From: Desulfonatronovibrio sp. | Lineage (GTDB): Bacteria > Desulfobacterota > Desulfovibrionia > Desulfovibrionales > Desulfonatronovibrionaceae | Length of the DNA: 45,115 nucleotides | Reading direction: 5' to 3' | Assembly (NCBI GenBank): GCA_007121655.1 | Contig: SKKD01000120.1 | Location: forward strand, 1-45,115 | In this document: one piece after another, positions 26,885 to 35,365 of the stretch | How the letters are laid out: the number at the start of each line of letters is the position of its first letter | Position numbering within the stretch: position 1 is the stretch's first letter | Position numbers and translations under genes: made by a program | The notes under the pieces: generated by a model | Seen by the model: only the letters and a program-made list of their open reading frames with translations | Databases searched by the model: none | Told to the model about the DNA's origin: nothing

Positions 26885-27654
26885 TGTCTTTTATTTTCCG
26901 ACTGACAGTTTTTTTTCTGTTGTTGACCCTGGTTTTGGGCTGCGCTCCCAGAGTTGTTCCTGTTGAGAGGCCTCCTGAAGCGGTCTGGAATGAATTTCGT
27001 TCAGGTATAGTAGAATTTCCCCCCGAACAATCTTTCCTGATCAGCGCTTCTGTAACCTTTATTACTCCCGGGCAGAGAAACAGAGTACAGTCTACTCTCT
27101 GGGGACGTATTGGGTATCCTATTCGTATGGATCTGAGTGCGGGTTTCGGACAAACCATTGCCATGTGGTCAGAAGATGAACATTTCTGGGAAGCTTATTT
27201 TCCAGGTGAGAACATAAAATATTTACATCATGACGGCAGTATGGGCGCCAGCATCCTTGGGTATCCCACTGCCCTTGACCTCAGGCAGACAGCAAGGGTC
27301 CTGTTGGGAGCTTTTGACGAACTTATTCCTGAAAATTTTCACGAGGTCAGAAGCTATAACGGCATGTGGGAATATTATTTCCAGGACCATGATGTAAGAA
27401 GCATGATTATAGCCCAGGACGGTTCTGTCTCCTCAATCACCGGCCAAGGCTGGATGGTGGAACTTTCAGCCAGGAGGGATGAGGAGTCGTTTCGTTATTA
27501 TTCCAGAATCGACATGCAGCTTTCAGAAAAAGAAAGAGCGTTGATCAGGATCAGGTCCATCCGGATAGACGATCAGCAATGGGATGAGGACCAACTTGTT
27601 TTGAATATTCCGCCAGATGCAGAGATAGTATATCTGCCTGGTTTCTCCATGTAA
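26884..27654 (+). CDS. LolB-like lipoprotein (tentative)
   Basis: A 256-residue predicted lipoprotein ('LLTLVLGC', Cys 20). The body is beta-rich, with 'FLISASVTFITPGQRNRVQSTLWGRIGYPIRMDLSAGFGQTIAMWSEDEHFWEAYFPGENIKYLHHDG'. The pattern of a sheet with 'W/F-G-...-P-...R-D-L' resembles LolB or DUF4292 proteins that carry or anchor lipoproteins, but key residues are too divergent to be sure. It shares a base with the TPR gene upstream. The pair may act together at the outer membrane. Function remains unproven. Confidence 0.62.
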   Translation: MSFIFRLTVFFLLLTLVLGCAPRVVPVERPPEAVWNEFRSGIVEFPPEQSFLISASVTFITPGQRNRVQSTLWGRIGYPIRMDLSAGFGQTIAMWSEDEHFWEAYFPGENIKYLHHDGSMGASILGYPTALDLRQTARVLLGAFDELIPENFHEVRSYNGMWEYYFQDHDVRSMIIAQDGSVSSITGQGWMVELSARRDEESFRYYSRIDMQLSEKERALIRIRSIRIDDQQWDEDQLVLNIPPDAEIVYLPGFSM

Positions 27655-27676
27655 GAATCAGCTAGAGAGGATTTAA

Positions 27677-28042
27677 ATGACAACTAATCATCATGGCTAC
27701 CTATGTAAATCCGGAGAACAAAGTCTGGGACCATTTGAACTTTTCTTAGTCGGCTGGAAACTCATACTAAGTGAGACAATCTGGTTTTTAAAAAGTCGTG
27801 GCCGCATTTGGGAATCGAAACAGCTGAAGAAACGTTTGAAAGTCGAAAATATACGGCTTGCCGAACTGGTGCAGAAGAAAGCTGAAGAGAATAAATACAG
27901 CCTGGATCTTATGGATCCCGAGGTTGAGCTGGCTTTGGGTCAAATTGATCTTTTAAAGGAAGAGATCATATATCTGGAAAATGAATTTCGCACAAAACGG
28001 AATATTTTTGTTGAAAATCGTAAGCAAAAGTACCTGAAATAA
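27677..28042 (+). CDS. Small coiled-coil protein, unknown function
   Basis: A 121-residue protein I do not recognise. It has no signal peptide. The second half is a predicted coiled coil ('VENIRLAELVQKKAEENKYSLDLMDPEVELALGQIDLLKEEIIYLENEFRTKRNIF'). GAGAGG sits 9 nt before the ATG and the gene lies 22 nt after the LolB-like gene and 20 nt before rpiB, so it is probably translated as part of the same unit. Confidence 0.7.
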   Translation: MTTNHHGYLCKSGEQSLGPFELFLVGWKLILSETIWFLKSRGRIWESKQLKKRLKVENIRLAELVQKKAEENKYSLDLMDPEVELALGQIDLLKEEIIYLENEFRTKRNIFVENRKQKYLK

Positions 28043-28062
28043 CAGGTCTATTAGGATCCTTT

Positions 28063-28500
28063 ATGCAAACGCACACTGTTGTCTTTGGTTCGGATCATGC
28101 CGGCCTTAATCTAAAAAAATTTTTGATGGACCGTTTGGGGGATGACAATAAAATTATTGACTTCGGGCCTGTTCAGAAGGCAAGTTGCGATTACCCGGTT
28201 TATGCAAAGGAACTTTGTAAAAAAGTTCTGGAACTTCAATGCCCGGGGATTTTGATCTGTGGCTCCGGGATAGGAATGTCCATCACAGCCAATCGAATGA
28301 GGGGTATCAGAGCCGCCCTTTGTCTGAATGAATATATGGCCAGAATGTCCAGATTGCATAATGACGCCAATGTGCTTTGTCTTGGAGAAAGGATAGTGGG
28401 TTTAGACCTGGCCGGAAGCATAATGGAAGCTTTTCTTTCCTCGCCATTTGAAGGGGGACGTCACCAGAAAAGAATTGATCTTATTGAAGAAGCTGTTTGA
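28063..28500 (+). CDS. rpiB: Ribose-5-phosphate isomerase B
   Basis: Interconverts ribose 5-phosphate and ribulose 5-phosphate in the non-oxidative pentose phosphate pathway. At 145 residues it has the RpiB/LacAB length. Signatures: D11-H12 in 'FGSDHAGLNLKKFL', catalytic C66 in 'LICGSGIGMSITANRMRGIRAALC' and 'HNDANVLCLGERIVG'. It precedes tkt, the next enzyme of the same pathway, by 278 bp. ATG start after AGGA. Confidence 0.95.
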   Translation: MQTHTVVFGSDHAGLNLKKFLMDRLGDDNKIIDFGPVQKASCDYPVYAKELCKKVLELQCPGILICGSGIGMSITANRMRGIRAALCLNEYMARMSRLHNDANVLCLGERIVGLDLAGSIMEAFLSSPFEGGRHQKRIDLIEEAV

Positions 28501-28522
28501 GAGGACTATGTTTTTTTTTGTT

Positions 28523-28550
28523 ACCCTGCAACCCTGCAACCCTGAACCCT
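28523..28550. repeat. Short tandem repeat upstream of tkt
   Basis: ACCCTGCA, ACCCTGCA, ACCCTGAA, ACCCT-like: about 3.5 copies of an 8-bp unit directly after a T9 run, in the rpiB-tkt gap. No function can be assigned. Confidence 0.6.
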
Positions 28551-28778
28551 TAGACGAAAATTTCTGAATTCTGAACTTGAACTCTTTTTCATCCTTTAAA
28601 AGACTGTAGTAAATTTCCCATAGCTGCTTCGCTCCAAAAGTTCAAACTCTCAGCATCTCCGGGTACGCTGCTGACTTGGACTTTTTTCTGCTTCTTGCGC
28701 TTGGTATTTTCGAACAGTCTGCTGAGTAAGGACTTTTTCATCACGCTGTTTAACCCCAACATGAAACGGATAATTCAA

Positions 28779-30755
28779 ATGACAAACCAGAGCGATATTA
28801 AGGCAGTAAGCATTATTAAAGGCTTGATAATGGACGGCACCAGAAGGGCAAACTCCGGACATCCCGGCGGGGCTATGTCTTCCGCTGATTTTCTATATAT
28901 TCTTTTTAAGGATTTTCTTGTTTTTAATCCCGAGGATGACCAGTGGTTTGACCGTGACCGGTTCGTACTTTCCGCGGGACACGAGTCCATGCTTCTATAC
29001 AGCCTGCTGTGCATGAGCGGATTTCTGACCATTGATGATCTCAAGGCGTTTCGTCAACTTCGGAGCCGTACACCGGGACATCCGGAACATCACGTGACTC
29101 CAGGCGTTGAAGCCACAACCGGACCTTTGGGACAGGGTTTCGGAATGTCCGTCGGCATGGCTGTTGCCGAATCCTTTCTTCGGGCGAAGCTGGGAGGAGA
29201 TGTTTGCGACCATTTCACATATGCCTTAGCCTCGGACGGAGATCTTCAGGAGCCGATCAGCCTCGGCAGTGCTTCTCTTGCCGGTGGTTGGGGACTGGGT
29301 AAGCTTATTGTTTATTATGACAGCAACAAGATTCAACTGGCAGGGCCAACCCAGCGGGCTGACTGCGCTGATTATAAAAAAATATTCGAATCATTTTGCT
29401 GGCAGGTAATTGAAATAGACGGACATGATCACGATCAGATCAGGAAGGCGATAACAGCAGCCAGGCTGGATGATCAGAGACCGACACTTATCATCGGCCA
29501 TACGGTTATAGCCAAGGGAAGCGCAACCCTGGAAGGCAGCGAGCATACTCATGGGGCACCCTTTTCGGCTGAAGAGATTGCTAAAACCAAGAAAAATCTC
29601 GGACTGCCGACGGATGAAGATTTTTATTTGCCCGAGGATACCGTGAATCACTTCCGGGAAAGATTTCCCGGCCTGGTCCAAAAGGCCGATAACTGGCAGC
29701 TAAGGTTAGATGAAGTACTTCGCGGGTCGGATGAGAAAGCTCAGTTCTGGAAATTTATTCATTCAGATCCGGCTATCCGTGCTCTTGAACTGCCGGTTTT
29801 CGAAGCCGGACAGAATATTGCTACGCGAAAGGCCTTTGGAATATGCCTCAACGACCTGATAGCCAAGCTGCCCAATCTTATGGGAGGGTCAGCCGACCTT
29901 GATCCTTCCAACCAGACGGTGGTTTTCAGGGAAGGAACAGGTCTTTTTCACAATGTGGACAACCCTGCCGGGAGATATCTGGCTTTCGGGGTGCGCGAAT
30001 TTCCCATGGGTGCCATCTTAAACGGCATGACCCTCCATGGCGGGGTGAGCGGTTTTGGAGCCACATTTCTCGTCTTTTCGGATTACGAGCGTAACGCCCT
30101 TCGTATGTCCGCTCTGCAAATGCTCCCTGTGCTGCACGTTTTCACCCATGACTCCTTTTATGTGGGTGAGGACGGACCAACCCACCAGCCGATAGAACAT
30201 ATAAGCTCTCTTCGGCTTATTCCCAACTTCAATGTATTCAGACCGGCTGACGCCCAGGAGACAAGGATCTGTCTGAATATGATTCTTGGACAGACAAAGA
30301 CCCCAAGCGCCCTTCTTCTTACCAGGCAGGGAGTTCCGGTCATGGATCTGAAGAAATTTCCCCATATGATCGAAGGAGTCAAAAGAGGCGCATATATTCT
30401 CAAGGATGTTCAGGAGCCGGAGGTTATTATTATTGCCTCAGGTTCTGAAGTTCACCTTGCTTATGAGGCTGCCGCGATCCTCGCACCTGCAAAGATCAGG
30501 GTTGTAAGCGCTCCCTGCCTGGATCTTTTTGATGCCCAGGACGATGAGTACAAGGAAAAGGTACTGCCTTCAGAAATAAGAAAAAGATTTGCCATTGAGG
30601 CTGGTTGCGGGGATATATGGTATAAATATGTGGGGCTTGACGGGCATGTGCATAGCCTGGACAGGTTCGGGGAGTCGGCTCCGGGCGGGGTTCTGGCCGA
30701 GGAGTTTGGTTTTACCGCTGAACAGTTTGCCAGGTTTGTCGAAAAGAGAATATAG
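28779..30755 (+). CDS. tkt: Transketolase
   Basis: Thiamine-diphosphate enzyme moving two-carbon units between sugar phosphates. Signatures: 'NSGHPGGAMSSADFLY', 'TPGHPEHHVTPGVEATTGPLGQGFGMSVG', the ThDP/metal motif 'SDGDLQEPISLGSASLAGGWGLGKLIVYYDSN' and 'HDSFYVGEDGPTHQPIEHISSLRLIPN'. The ORF track begins at a TTG (28695) whose first 28 residues have no family match; the ATG at 28779 (MTNQSD...) has ACGGA 8 nt upstream and gives the usual 659 residues. It is convergent with the heme genes, with a strong stem-loop between. Confidence 0.95.
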   Translation: MTNQSDIKAVSIIKGLIMDGTRRANSGHPGGAMSSADFLYILFKDFLVFNPEDDQWFDRDRFVLSAGHESMLLYSLLCMSGFLTIDDLKAFRQLRSRTPGHPEHHVTPGVEATTGPLGQGFGMSVGMAVAESFLRAKLGGDVCDHFTYALASDGDLQEPISLGSASLAGGWGLGKLIVYYDSNKIQLAGPTQRADCADYKKIFESFCWQVIEIDGHDHDQIRKAITAARLDDQRPTLIIGHTVIAKGSATLEGSEHTHGAPFSAEEIAKTKKNLGLPTDEDFYLPEDTVNHFRERFPGLVQKADNWQLRLDEVLRGSDEKAQFWKFIHSDPAIRALELPVFEAGQNIATRKAFGICLNDLIAKLPNLMGGSADLDPSNQTVVFREGTGLFHNVDNPAGRYLAFGVREFPMGAILNGMTLHGGVSGFGATFLVFSDYERNALRMSALQMLPVLHVFTHDSFYVGEDGPTHQPIEHISSLRLIPNFNVFRPADAQETRICLNMILGQTKTPSALLLTRQGVPVMDLKKFPHMIEGVKRGAYILKDVQEPEVIIIASGSEVHLAYEAAAILAPAKIRVVSAPCLDLFDAQDDEYKEKVLPSEIRKRFAIEAGCGDIWYKYVGLDGHVHSLDRFGESAPGGVLAEEFGFTAEQFARFVEKRI

Positions 30756-30863
30756 ATTTCGGGAAAATAAAATTATGGATTGCGGCACGTAAAGAATAAG
30801 ATACTTTAATGCCGTCCGGGTGAGCAATTTTTACAGAAGCACAATAAGCAGTATCAATACAGT

Positions 30864-30898
30864 CAAGACCGGCATTCAGAAACTGAATACCGGTCTTG
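30864..30898. terminator. Long stem-loop between tkt and the heme genes
   Basis: A 16-position stem with one mismatch (CAAGACCGGCATTCAG / CTGAATACCGGTCTTG) and an AAA loop. It lies midway between two convergent genes, as expected for a transcription stop serving both. There is no T-tract on either side, so it is not a canonical intrinsic terminator; it may act as a 3'-end stabiliser. Confidence 0.55.
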
Positions 30899-30956
30899 AA
30901 AAAGAATTTGAATGCTGACCGACTCACCATTCTAGGCAAAAGGGTTTATGATTGCA

Positions 30957-31439
30957 CTAACCTGCAGCGTCCTCCTTCTCCATGGGAAAGTCCACCTTGA
31001 TCTTGAACATTTGTTTGGCAGGCAAATTTAAAATTTCTATGCCGGTCTTTCTGGAGATTTCATGAAGAGAGTCCCTTACAAATGCCTTTGAAGGACCTAT
31101 ATAGGTAAACCACACATTTTGTTTGTGTTTACGCAGGTAATTATGGGTAACTCCCGGGTGGCTGTTAACTTCAGCTACAAATTTTTCAAGACTATCTTCC
31201 GGTACACACGCAGCGCAAAGGGTGCTGTGCCAGCCCAGTTTTCCAGACTGGAAATTGGCACCAATTCTTCTTATTACACCCTTTTGTTTAAGGCTCCTCA
31301 CCTTGCTTAAGGTTTCAGCTTCGGTCAATCCGACCTTTTTACCTATAATTGCGTAAGGCCTTGAGTCCAAGGGAAAATCCGTCTGGATGATGTCCAGAAT
31401 CTTTTTTTCCGCCCTGGATAATGAAGTGTCGGCTGGCAT
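30957..31439 (-). CDS. ahbB: Siroheme decarboxylase subunit (AhbA/AhbB)
   Basis: AhbA and AhbB together decarboxylate siroheme to 12,18-didecarboxysiroheme, the first dedicated step of the alternative heme pathway. The 160-residue protein has an Lrp/AsnC-like winged helix ('EKKILDIIQTDFPLDSRPYAIIGKKVGLTEAETLSKVRSLKQKGVIRRIGANFQS') and an effector-like domain ('HPGVTHNYLRKHKQNVWFTYI'). 'HNYLR' and 'NVWFT' fit AhbB better than AhbA, but the subunit letter is not certain. It is 6 nt after ahbD. No second subunit gene is in the window. Confidence 0.85.
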   Translation of the reverse strand: MPADTSLSRAEKKILDIIQTDFPLDSRPYAIIGKKVGLTEAETLSKVRSLKQKGVIRRIGANFQSGKLGWHSTLCAACVPEDSLEKFVAEVNSHPGVTHNYLRKHKQNVWFTYIGPSKAFVRDSLHEISRKTGIEILNLPAKQMFKIKVDFPMEKEDAAG

Positions 31440-31445
31440 TATCAG

Positions 31446-32522
31446 TTAATCCTTTTCAGACCTGACAGGCTCATATGAGCACAATGGCTCCGGTGCCATA
31501 AAGTCCTGTTTCATGGTAAATGCTCTGGCTCTGCATCCGCCGCATACCCGGTGATACTCACATAATCCGCATTTGCCCTTGTACTGTTTAATGTCGCGGA
31601 GTTTGAGAAAATTATCTGAGTTTTTCCAGATATCCGGGAAGGTGTTTGTTTTGATGTTTCCGCAGTCAAGCTCAAGATATCCACAGGGTTGAACCTGTCC
31701 CACATGGGAGATAAAACAAAAACCTATTCCTCCGAGACAACCCCTGGTCATGGCATCCAGTCCGAAATTCTCCTTGTTCACCGGGATATTTTCCTCTCTG
31801 GCCCTTTGACGCATTATTCTGTAATAATGGGGTGCACAGGTAGCCTTGAGATGCATATCTGTTGTTTTTCGGAAGTCATAAAACCAGTTAAGAACCTCTT
31901 CATATTCCCCGGCGGAAATAGCCTGGTCTGAAATCTGGGCGCCTCTTCCGGTGGGGACCAGCATGAATATGTGCCAGGCCACCGATCCAAGTTCCCTGGC
32001 CAGGTTGAATATGTCCTTAAACTTATGGATGTTGTCTCTGGTTACAGTGGTATTGATCTGAAAGGGAATGCCGGCCTGCTTTAAGTATTCTATCCCAGTC
32101 ATGGACTGGTCAAAGGCACCGGGAACACCACGAAAAAGATCATGCGCCTTTGATGTGGGGCCGTCAATGGAAATGCTGCAGCGCTGGATTCCGGATTGCT
32201 TCATGAGAACTGCGTTTTCCCTGGTTATTAGAGTCCCGTTGGGAGCCATAACACAACGCAGGCCCAGACTATCGGCATGGGCTACAAGTTCAAAAACATC
32301 AGGCCTGAGCAATGGTTCCCCGCCGGTAAATATGACAACAGGATCTCCTGCTTGCCTGAATGAGTCAATGAGCTTCAAAGCTTCTTTGGTTGAGAGCTCA
32401 CCTTCAAAGGGCTCGGGATGGGCTTCTGCCCGGCAGTGCTTGCATGCCAGATTGCAGGAACGGGTGATTTCCCAGGCAACAAGCCTTAAGGGCGGGCTTT
32501 TTTTGGAATCTACAGGTTGCAT
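31446..32522 (-). CDS. ahbD: AdoMet-dependent heme synthase AhbD
   Basis: Radical SAM enzyme that converts two propionates of Fe-coproporphyrin III to vinyls, giving heme b. The 358-residue protein has the cluster motif C23-X3-C27-X2-C30 ('CNLACKHC'), 'FTGGEPLLRPDVFEL', 'CVMAPNGTLI' and 'CSISIDGPTSKAHDLFRG'. The C-terminus has a SPASM-type set of cysteines ('GCLGGIGFCFISHVGQVQPCG', 'CGLCEYHRVCGGCRARA'), for auxiliary Fe-S clusters. The wording 'AWEITRSCNLACKHCRAEAHPEP' fits AhbD. One nt separates it from hemB. Confidence 0.9.
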   Translation of the reverse strand: MQPVDSKKSPPLRLVAWEITRSCNLACKHCRAEAHPEPFEGELSTKEALKLIDSFRQAGDPVVIFTGGEPLLRPDVFELVAHADSLGLRCVMAPNGTLITRENAVLMKQSGIQRCSISIDGPTSKAHDLFRGVPGAFDQSMTGIEYLKQAGIPFQINTTVTRDNIHKFKDIFNLARELGSVAWHIFMLVPTGRGAQISDQAISAGEYEEVLNWFYDFRKTTDMHLKATCAPHYYRIMRQRAREENIPVNKENFGLDAMTRGCLGGIGFCFISHVGQVQPCGYLELDCGNIKTNTFPDIWKNSDNFLKLRDIKQYKGKCGLCEYHRVCGGCRARAFTMKQDFMAPEPLCSYEPVRSEKD

Positions 32523-32523
32523 G

Positions 32524-33504
32524 TCATTCCTCTTGTTTCAACCATAGGGCGATGTCCCGGGCAAAATAAGTCAAAATAAGGTCTGCACCGGCCCTTTTTA
32601 TGGAAGTAATGGTTTCCATTACCATTTGTTTTTCATCGATATGGCCAAGCCTGGCTCCAGCCTTGATCAGGCTGTATTCTCCACTCACCTGGTAAGCGGC
32701 TACAGGCAGGCTGAAATTCTGACGAAGATCACGGATAATATCCAGGTAGGGCAGGGCGGGCTTAACCATAATGATGTCGGCTCCCTCTTCGATGTCCGCC
32801 ATTGCTTCACGCCTGGCCTCCCTGGAATTGGCCGGATTCATCTGATAGGTTTTCCGGTCTCCAAAAGAAGGAGTGCTCTTTGCGGCCTCCCTGAAAGGGC
32901 CGTAAAATGACGAAGCATACTTTACTGCATAGGACATGATGGGCAGTTCATAATATCCTTCAGCATCAAGGAGGTTTCTGATGTGCTTTACTCTCCCATC
33001 CATCATGTCCGAGGGAGCGACCATGTCCGACCCTGCCCGCGCGTGTGAAAGAGCGGTTTTGCCCAGGATCTCGAGACTTGGATCGTTTAATACCAGGTTA
33101 TTTTTGACGATTCCGCAATGACCATGATCCATGTATTCACAGAGACAGACATCAGTGATGACTATCAGATCCGGAAACCGGGACTTTAAGGATCTTACGG
33201 CCCGCTGGATTATTCCGTTTTCTGCGTATGCCTGTGAAGCTATATTGTCCTTAAGTTTCGGTATTCCGAATAATATTATGCTGGTGATTCCCGCATCAAC
33301 CGCAACTGAGACTTGTTCTTCGAGGCTTTTCAGGCCCAGTTGGAATTGACCGGGCATAGAGTCAATGGGGCTCTCAAAGCCTTCATCATCAGAGTCCACA
33401 ACAAAAAAAGGCTGAACCAGGTTTTCAGGGGCTATCCTGGTTTCACGAAAAGTTGTTCTGAGAGAGGCAGTTTTACGCAGCCTGCGTCCGCGATGAAAAT
33501 TCAC
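32524..33504 (-). CDS. hemB: Porphobilinogen synthase
   Basis: Joins two 5-aminolevulinate molecules to porphobilinogen. The 326-residue protein carries the zinc-type cysteine motif C120-X-C122...C130 in 'TDVCLCEYMDHGHCG', the Schiff-base lysines in 'SYAVKYASSFYGPFR' and 'IIMVKPALPYLDIIRD', and the 'APSDMMDGRV' segment. The start is GTG, with AAAGGAGG 9 nt upstream. It is the upstream partner of ahbD (1-nt gap). The 241-bp gap to ahbC contains an inverted-repeat element. Confidence 0.95.
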   Translation of the reverse strand: MNFHRGRRLRKTASLRTTFRETRIAPENLVQPFFVVDSDDEGFESPIDSMPGQFQLGLKSLEEQVSVAVDAGITSIILFGIPKLKDNIASQAYAENGIIQRAVRSLKSRFPDLIVITDVCLCEYMDHGHCGIVKNNLVLNDPSLEILGKTALSHARAGSDMVAPSDMMDGRVKHIRNLLDAEGYYELPIMSYAVKYASSFYGPFREAAKSTPSFGDRKTYQMNPANSREARREAMADIEEGADIIMVKPALPYLDIIRDLRQNFSLPVAAYQVSGEYSLIKAGARLGHIDEKQMVMETITSIKRAGADLILTYFARDIALWLKQEE

Positions 33505-33552
33505 CGGTGAAATCCTCCTTTAAAATTTCATATAGGCTGGAGAAAATTCGAA

Positions 33553-33735
33553 CCACAGAGGTCATCAAGTGCACAGAGAAAGCGTGTCAGGAGTAAGGGA
33601 TTCCCGTATATGCGGGAAAGGCTTTCAAGGCGACTATGAAAAACAGAAACAAAAGTTGAATCCAGCAGGAAGAGGCCAGGTACCACAAAATATTAAAAGT
33701 AATTTCTTTCTCTGTGCACTTTATAACCTCTGTGG
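33553..33735. repeat. 183-bp element with 30-bp terminal inverted repeats
   Basis: The arms (33553-33582 and 33706-33735) pair at 28 of 30 positions: CCACAGAGGTCATCAAGTGC... and its reverse complement CTTTCTCTGTGCACTT.... The 123-nt centre includes a perfect 6-bp hairpin TTCCCG-TATATG-CGGGAA (33601-33618). It encodes nothing convincing. The form is that of a small non-autonomous or REP-derived element; CCACAGAG/CTCTGTGG repeats occur in intergenic regions of many bacteria, from memory. It lies 10 bp from the ahbC stop. Confidence 0.72.
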
Positions 33736-33745
33736 CCGAAATAAT

Positions 33746-34927
33746 TTATATCGAAATTTCCTCGTCAGTAAGGTAACAGGCAGGGTCCTGGGCCCAGATA
33801 TCTCCATAATACGACTCAGCCCGAGCCCTGAAGTTTCCGGCGCAGACACTTAAAAATCTACAGCCGGCACATCTTCCACCCACATACTTCTTTTTATCCT
33901 TGAGCCTGGCCAGAAGTTCAATAGAAGGGTCATCCCAGATTTGGGAAAATGGTCGTTCAAGAACATTACCAAAGGTCTGGTTGCGCCAGAACTGATCCGG
34001 ATGCACTCTTCCGTCCCAGGAAATGCACCCGATACCCCGCCCTGAGTTGTTGCCCTCGTTAAATTGCAACAACTCTAAAACTTCCTTTGCCCTTTTCGGA
34101 TCTTCCTTTAAAAGGCGAAGGTAGATATAAGGCCCGTCAGCATGGTTATCAACAGTGAGCACTTCTTTGGGCATGCCGGCTTCAAAAAGTCTTTTGGTTT
34201 CATCCATTACCAGGTCCAACAGCTGTCTTGTACCTTCATGAGTAAGGTCTTCCTTGATAAGTTCCGATCCCCGGCCGGAATAGACCAGGTGATAAAAACA
34301 GACCCTGGGGATTTCCATTTTTTTTAATATTCTGAATATCTTAGGCACTTCATCGATATTTCTCTTGTTAACAGTAAAGCGAAGGCCAACCTTAAGACCT
34401 TCATGCTGGCAGTTTTCGACTCCCTGCATTGCTTTTTTGAAGGAACCCGGCACTCCCCGGAAATGATCGTGAACTTCCTCTTCGCCGTCAATGGAAATAC
34501 CAACGTAAGAAAGTCCGACTCCTTTAAGCTCTCTGGCCTTAGCTTTGCTGATAAGGGTACCGTTGGTGGAAATAACTGCCCTCATTCCCTTGCTTACCGC
34601 ATGACTGGCCAGTTCGGTCAGGTCGCTTCGAACCAGGGGTTCTCCTCCGGAAAAAAGCATCACCGGAGCGCCGTAGGCTGACAGGTCGTCAATAATGGCC
34701 TTGCCCTGGTCAGTGTTTATTTCATCGGTACCCTGGGTATCACTGGCTTTGGCATAGCAATGAACACATTTAAGATTGCAGCGTTTGGTCATGTTCCAGA
34801 CCACTACAGGTTTCTTGTCCTTGGAGAATTGAAGGAGATGTGAAGGAAGTCTGCCTGCTTCCCTTCCATAACGCAGAGCGTCTGACGGTTCAATAGCAGC
34901 GCAGTAAAGTTTTGATATTCCTATCAT
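33746..34927 (-). CDS. ahbC: Fe-coproporphyrin III synthase AhbC
   Basis: Radical SAM enzyme that removes the acetate side chains of 12,18-didecarboxysiroheme to give Fe-coproporphyrin III. The 393-residue protein starts 'MIGISKLYCAAIEPSDALRYGREAG', typical of AhbC, then C50-X3-C54-X2-C57 ('CNLKCVHC'), 'LFSGGEPLVRSDL' and 'YVGISIDGEEEVHDHFRG'. C-terminal cysteines ('GCISWDGRVHPDQFWRN', 'GGRCAGCRFLSVCAGNFRARAE') indicate an extra cluster. ATG start. It is first of the heme genes; two small genes lie upstream on the same strand. Confidence 0.9.
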   Translation of the reverse strand: MIGISKLYCAAIEPSDALRYGREAGRLPSHLLQFSKDKKPVVVWNMTKRCNLKCVHCYAKASDTQGTDEINTDQGKAIIDDLSAYGAPVMLFSGGEPLVRSDLTELASHAVSKGMRAVISTNGTLISKAKARELKGVGLSYVGISIDGEEEVHDHFRGVPGSFKKAMQGVENCQHEGLKVGLRFTVNKRNIDEVPKIFRILKKMEIPRVCFYHLVYSGRGSELIKEDLTHEGTRQLLDLVMDETKRLFEAGMPKEVLTVDNHADGPYIYLRLLKEDPKRAKEVLELLQFNEGNNSGRGIGCISWDGRVHPDQFWRNQTFGNVLERPFSQIWDDPSIELLARLKDKKKYVGGRCAGCRFLSVCAGNFRARAESYYGDIWAQDPACYLTDEEISI

Positions 34928-35006
34928 ATTGTTTCCTTAATAAAATTACTGGGTTTTTAGAATAACAAATGTTTAAGGGTTTTTAAGTTGCTCAGGGAAC
35001 AGGAAT

Positions 35007-35342
35007 TCATTGCAGGGTATTGGTAGGAGAAGGAGAATGATGGATAGTTTCCACCAGCTGTTCCCTTGATGTAAGCAAATTCTCCCTTAATTCAAGCTTA
35101 GCGCTGGGATGGATCTTCATGAAATCCTTGCTGTCTACAAGCTTGGTTAAACTGTCCATCTCTGTTTTAATTTTGTAAAGCTTTTCCATAGTATGTTTTT
35201 GATCAGAATTTATTTTTGCTGCTATTTCAGCAAGATATATCATTTCCTGAGCCATTTTGCGAAATTCCCTGGCGTGAAGCTGCCTCTTTTGCTTTCTTTT
35301 TTGAAGCAGGTTACGAAAAAAGCTTTTTATCCTTTGCAGCAT
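35007..35342 (-). CDS. Small basic coiled-coil protein, unknown function
   Basis: A 111-residue protein I do not recognise. The N-terminal 25 residues are very basic ('RIKSFFRNLLQKRKQKRQLHAREFRKM') and the rest is helical with a heptad-like pattern ('IYLAEIAAKINSDQKHTMEKLYKIKTEMDSLTKLV'). No signal peptide. It sits 23 nt after the Yip1-type gene and 79 nt before ahbC on the same strand, so it may belong to the transcript feeding the heme genes, though no functional link shows. Confidence 0.66.
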   Translation of the reverse strand: MLQRIKSFFRNLLQKRKQKRQLHAREFRKMAQEMIYLAEIAAKINSDQKHTMEKLYKIKTEMDSLTKLVDSKDFMKIHPSAKLELRENLLTSREQLVETIHHSPSPTNTLQ

Positions 35343-35365
35343 GATTAGCTCAATCTGTTGAGATA

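Noticed and set aside
28695-28778. N-terminal extension of transketolase in the track
   Set aside because: TTG start with 28 residues that do not match the family; the ATG at 28779 gives the normal length.
33569-33853. 94-aa ORF on the plus strand
   Set aside because: It runs through the inverted-repeat element and into the antisense of ahbC; no family features.
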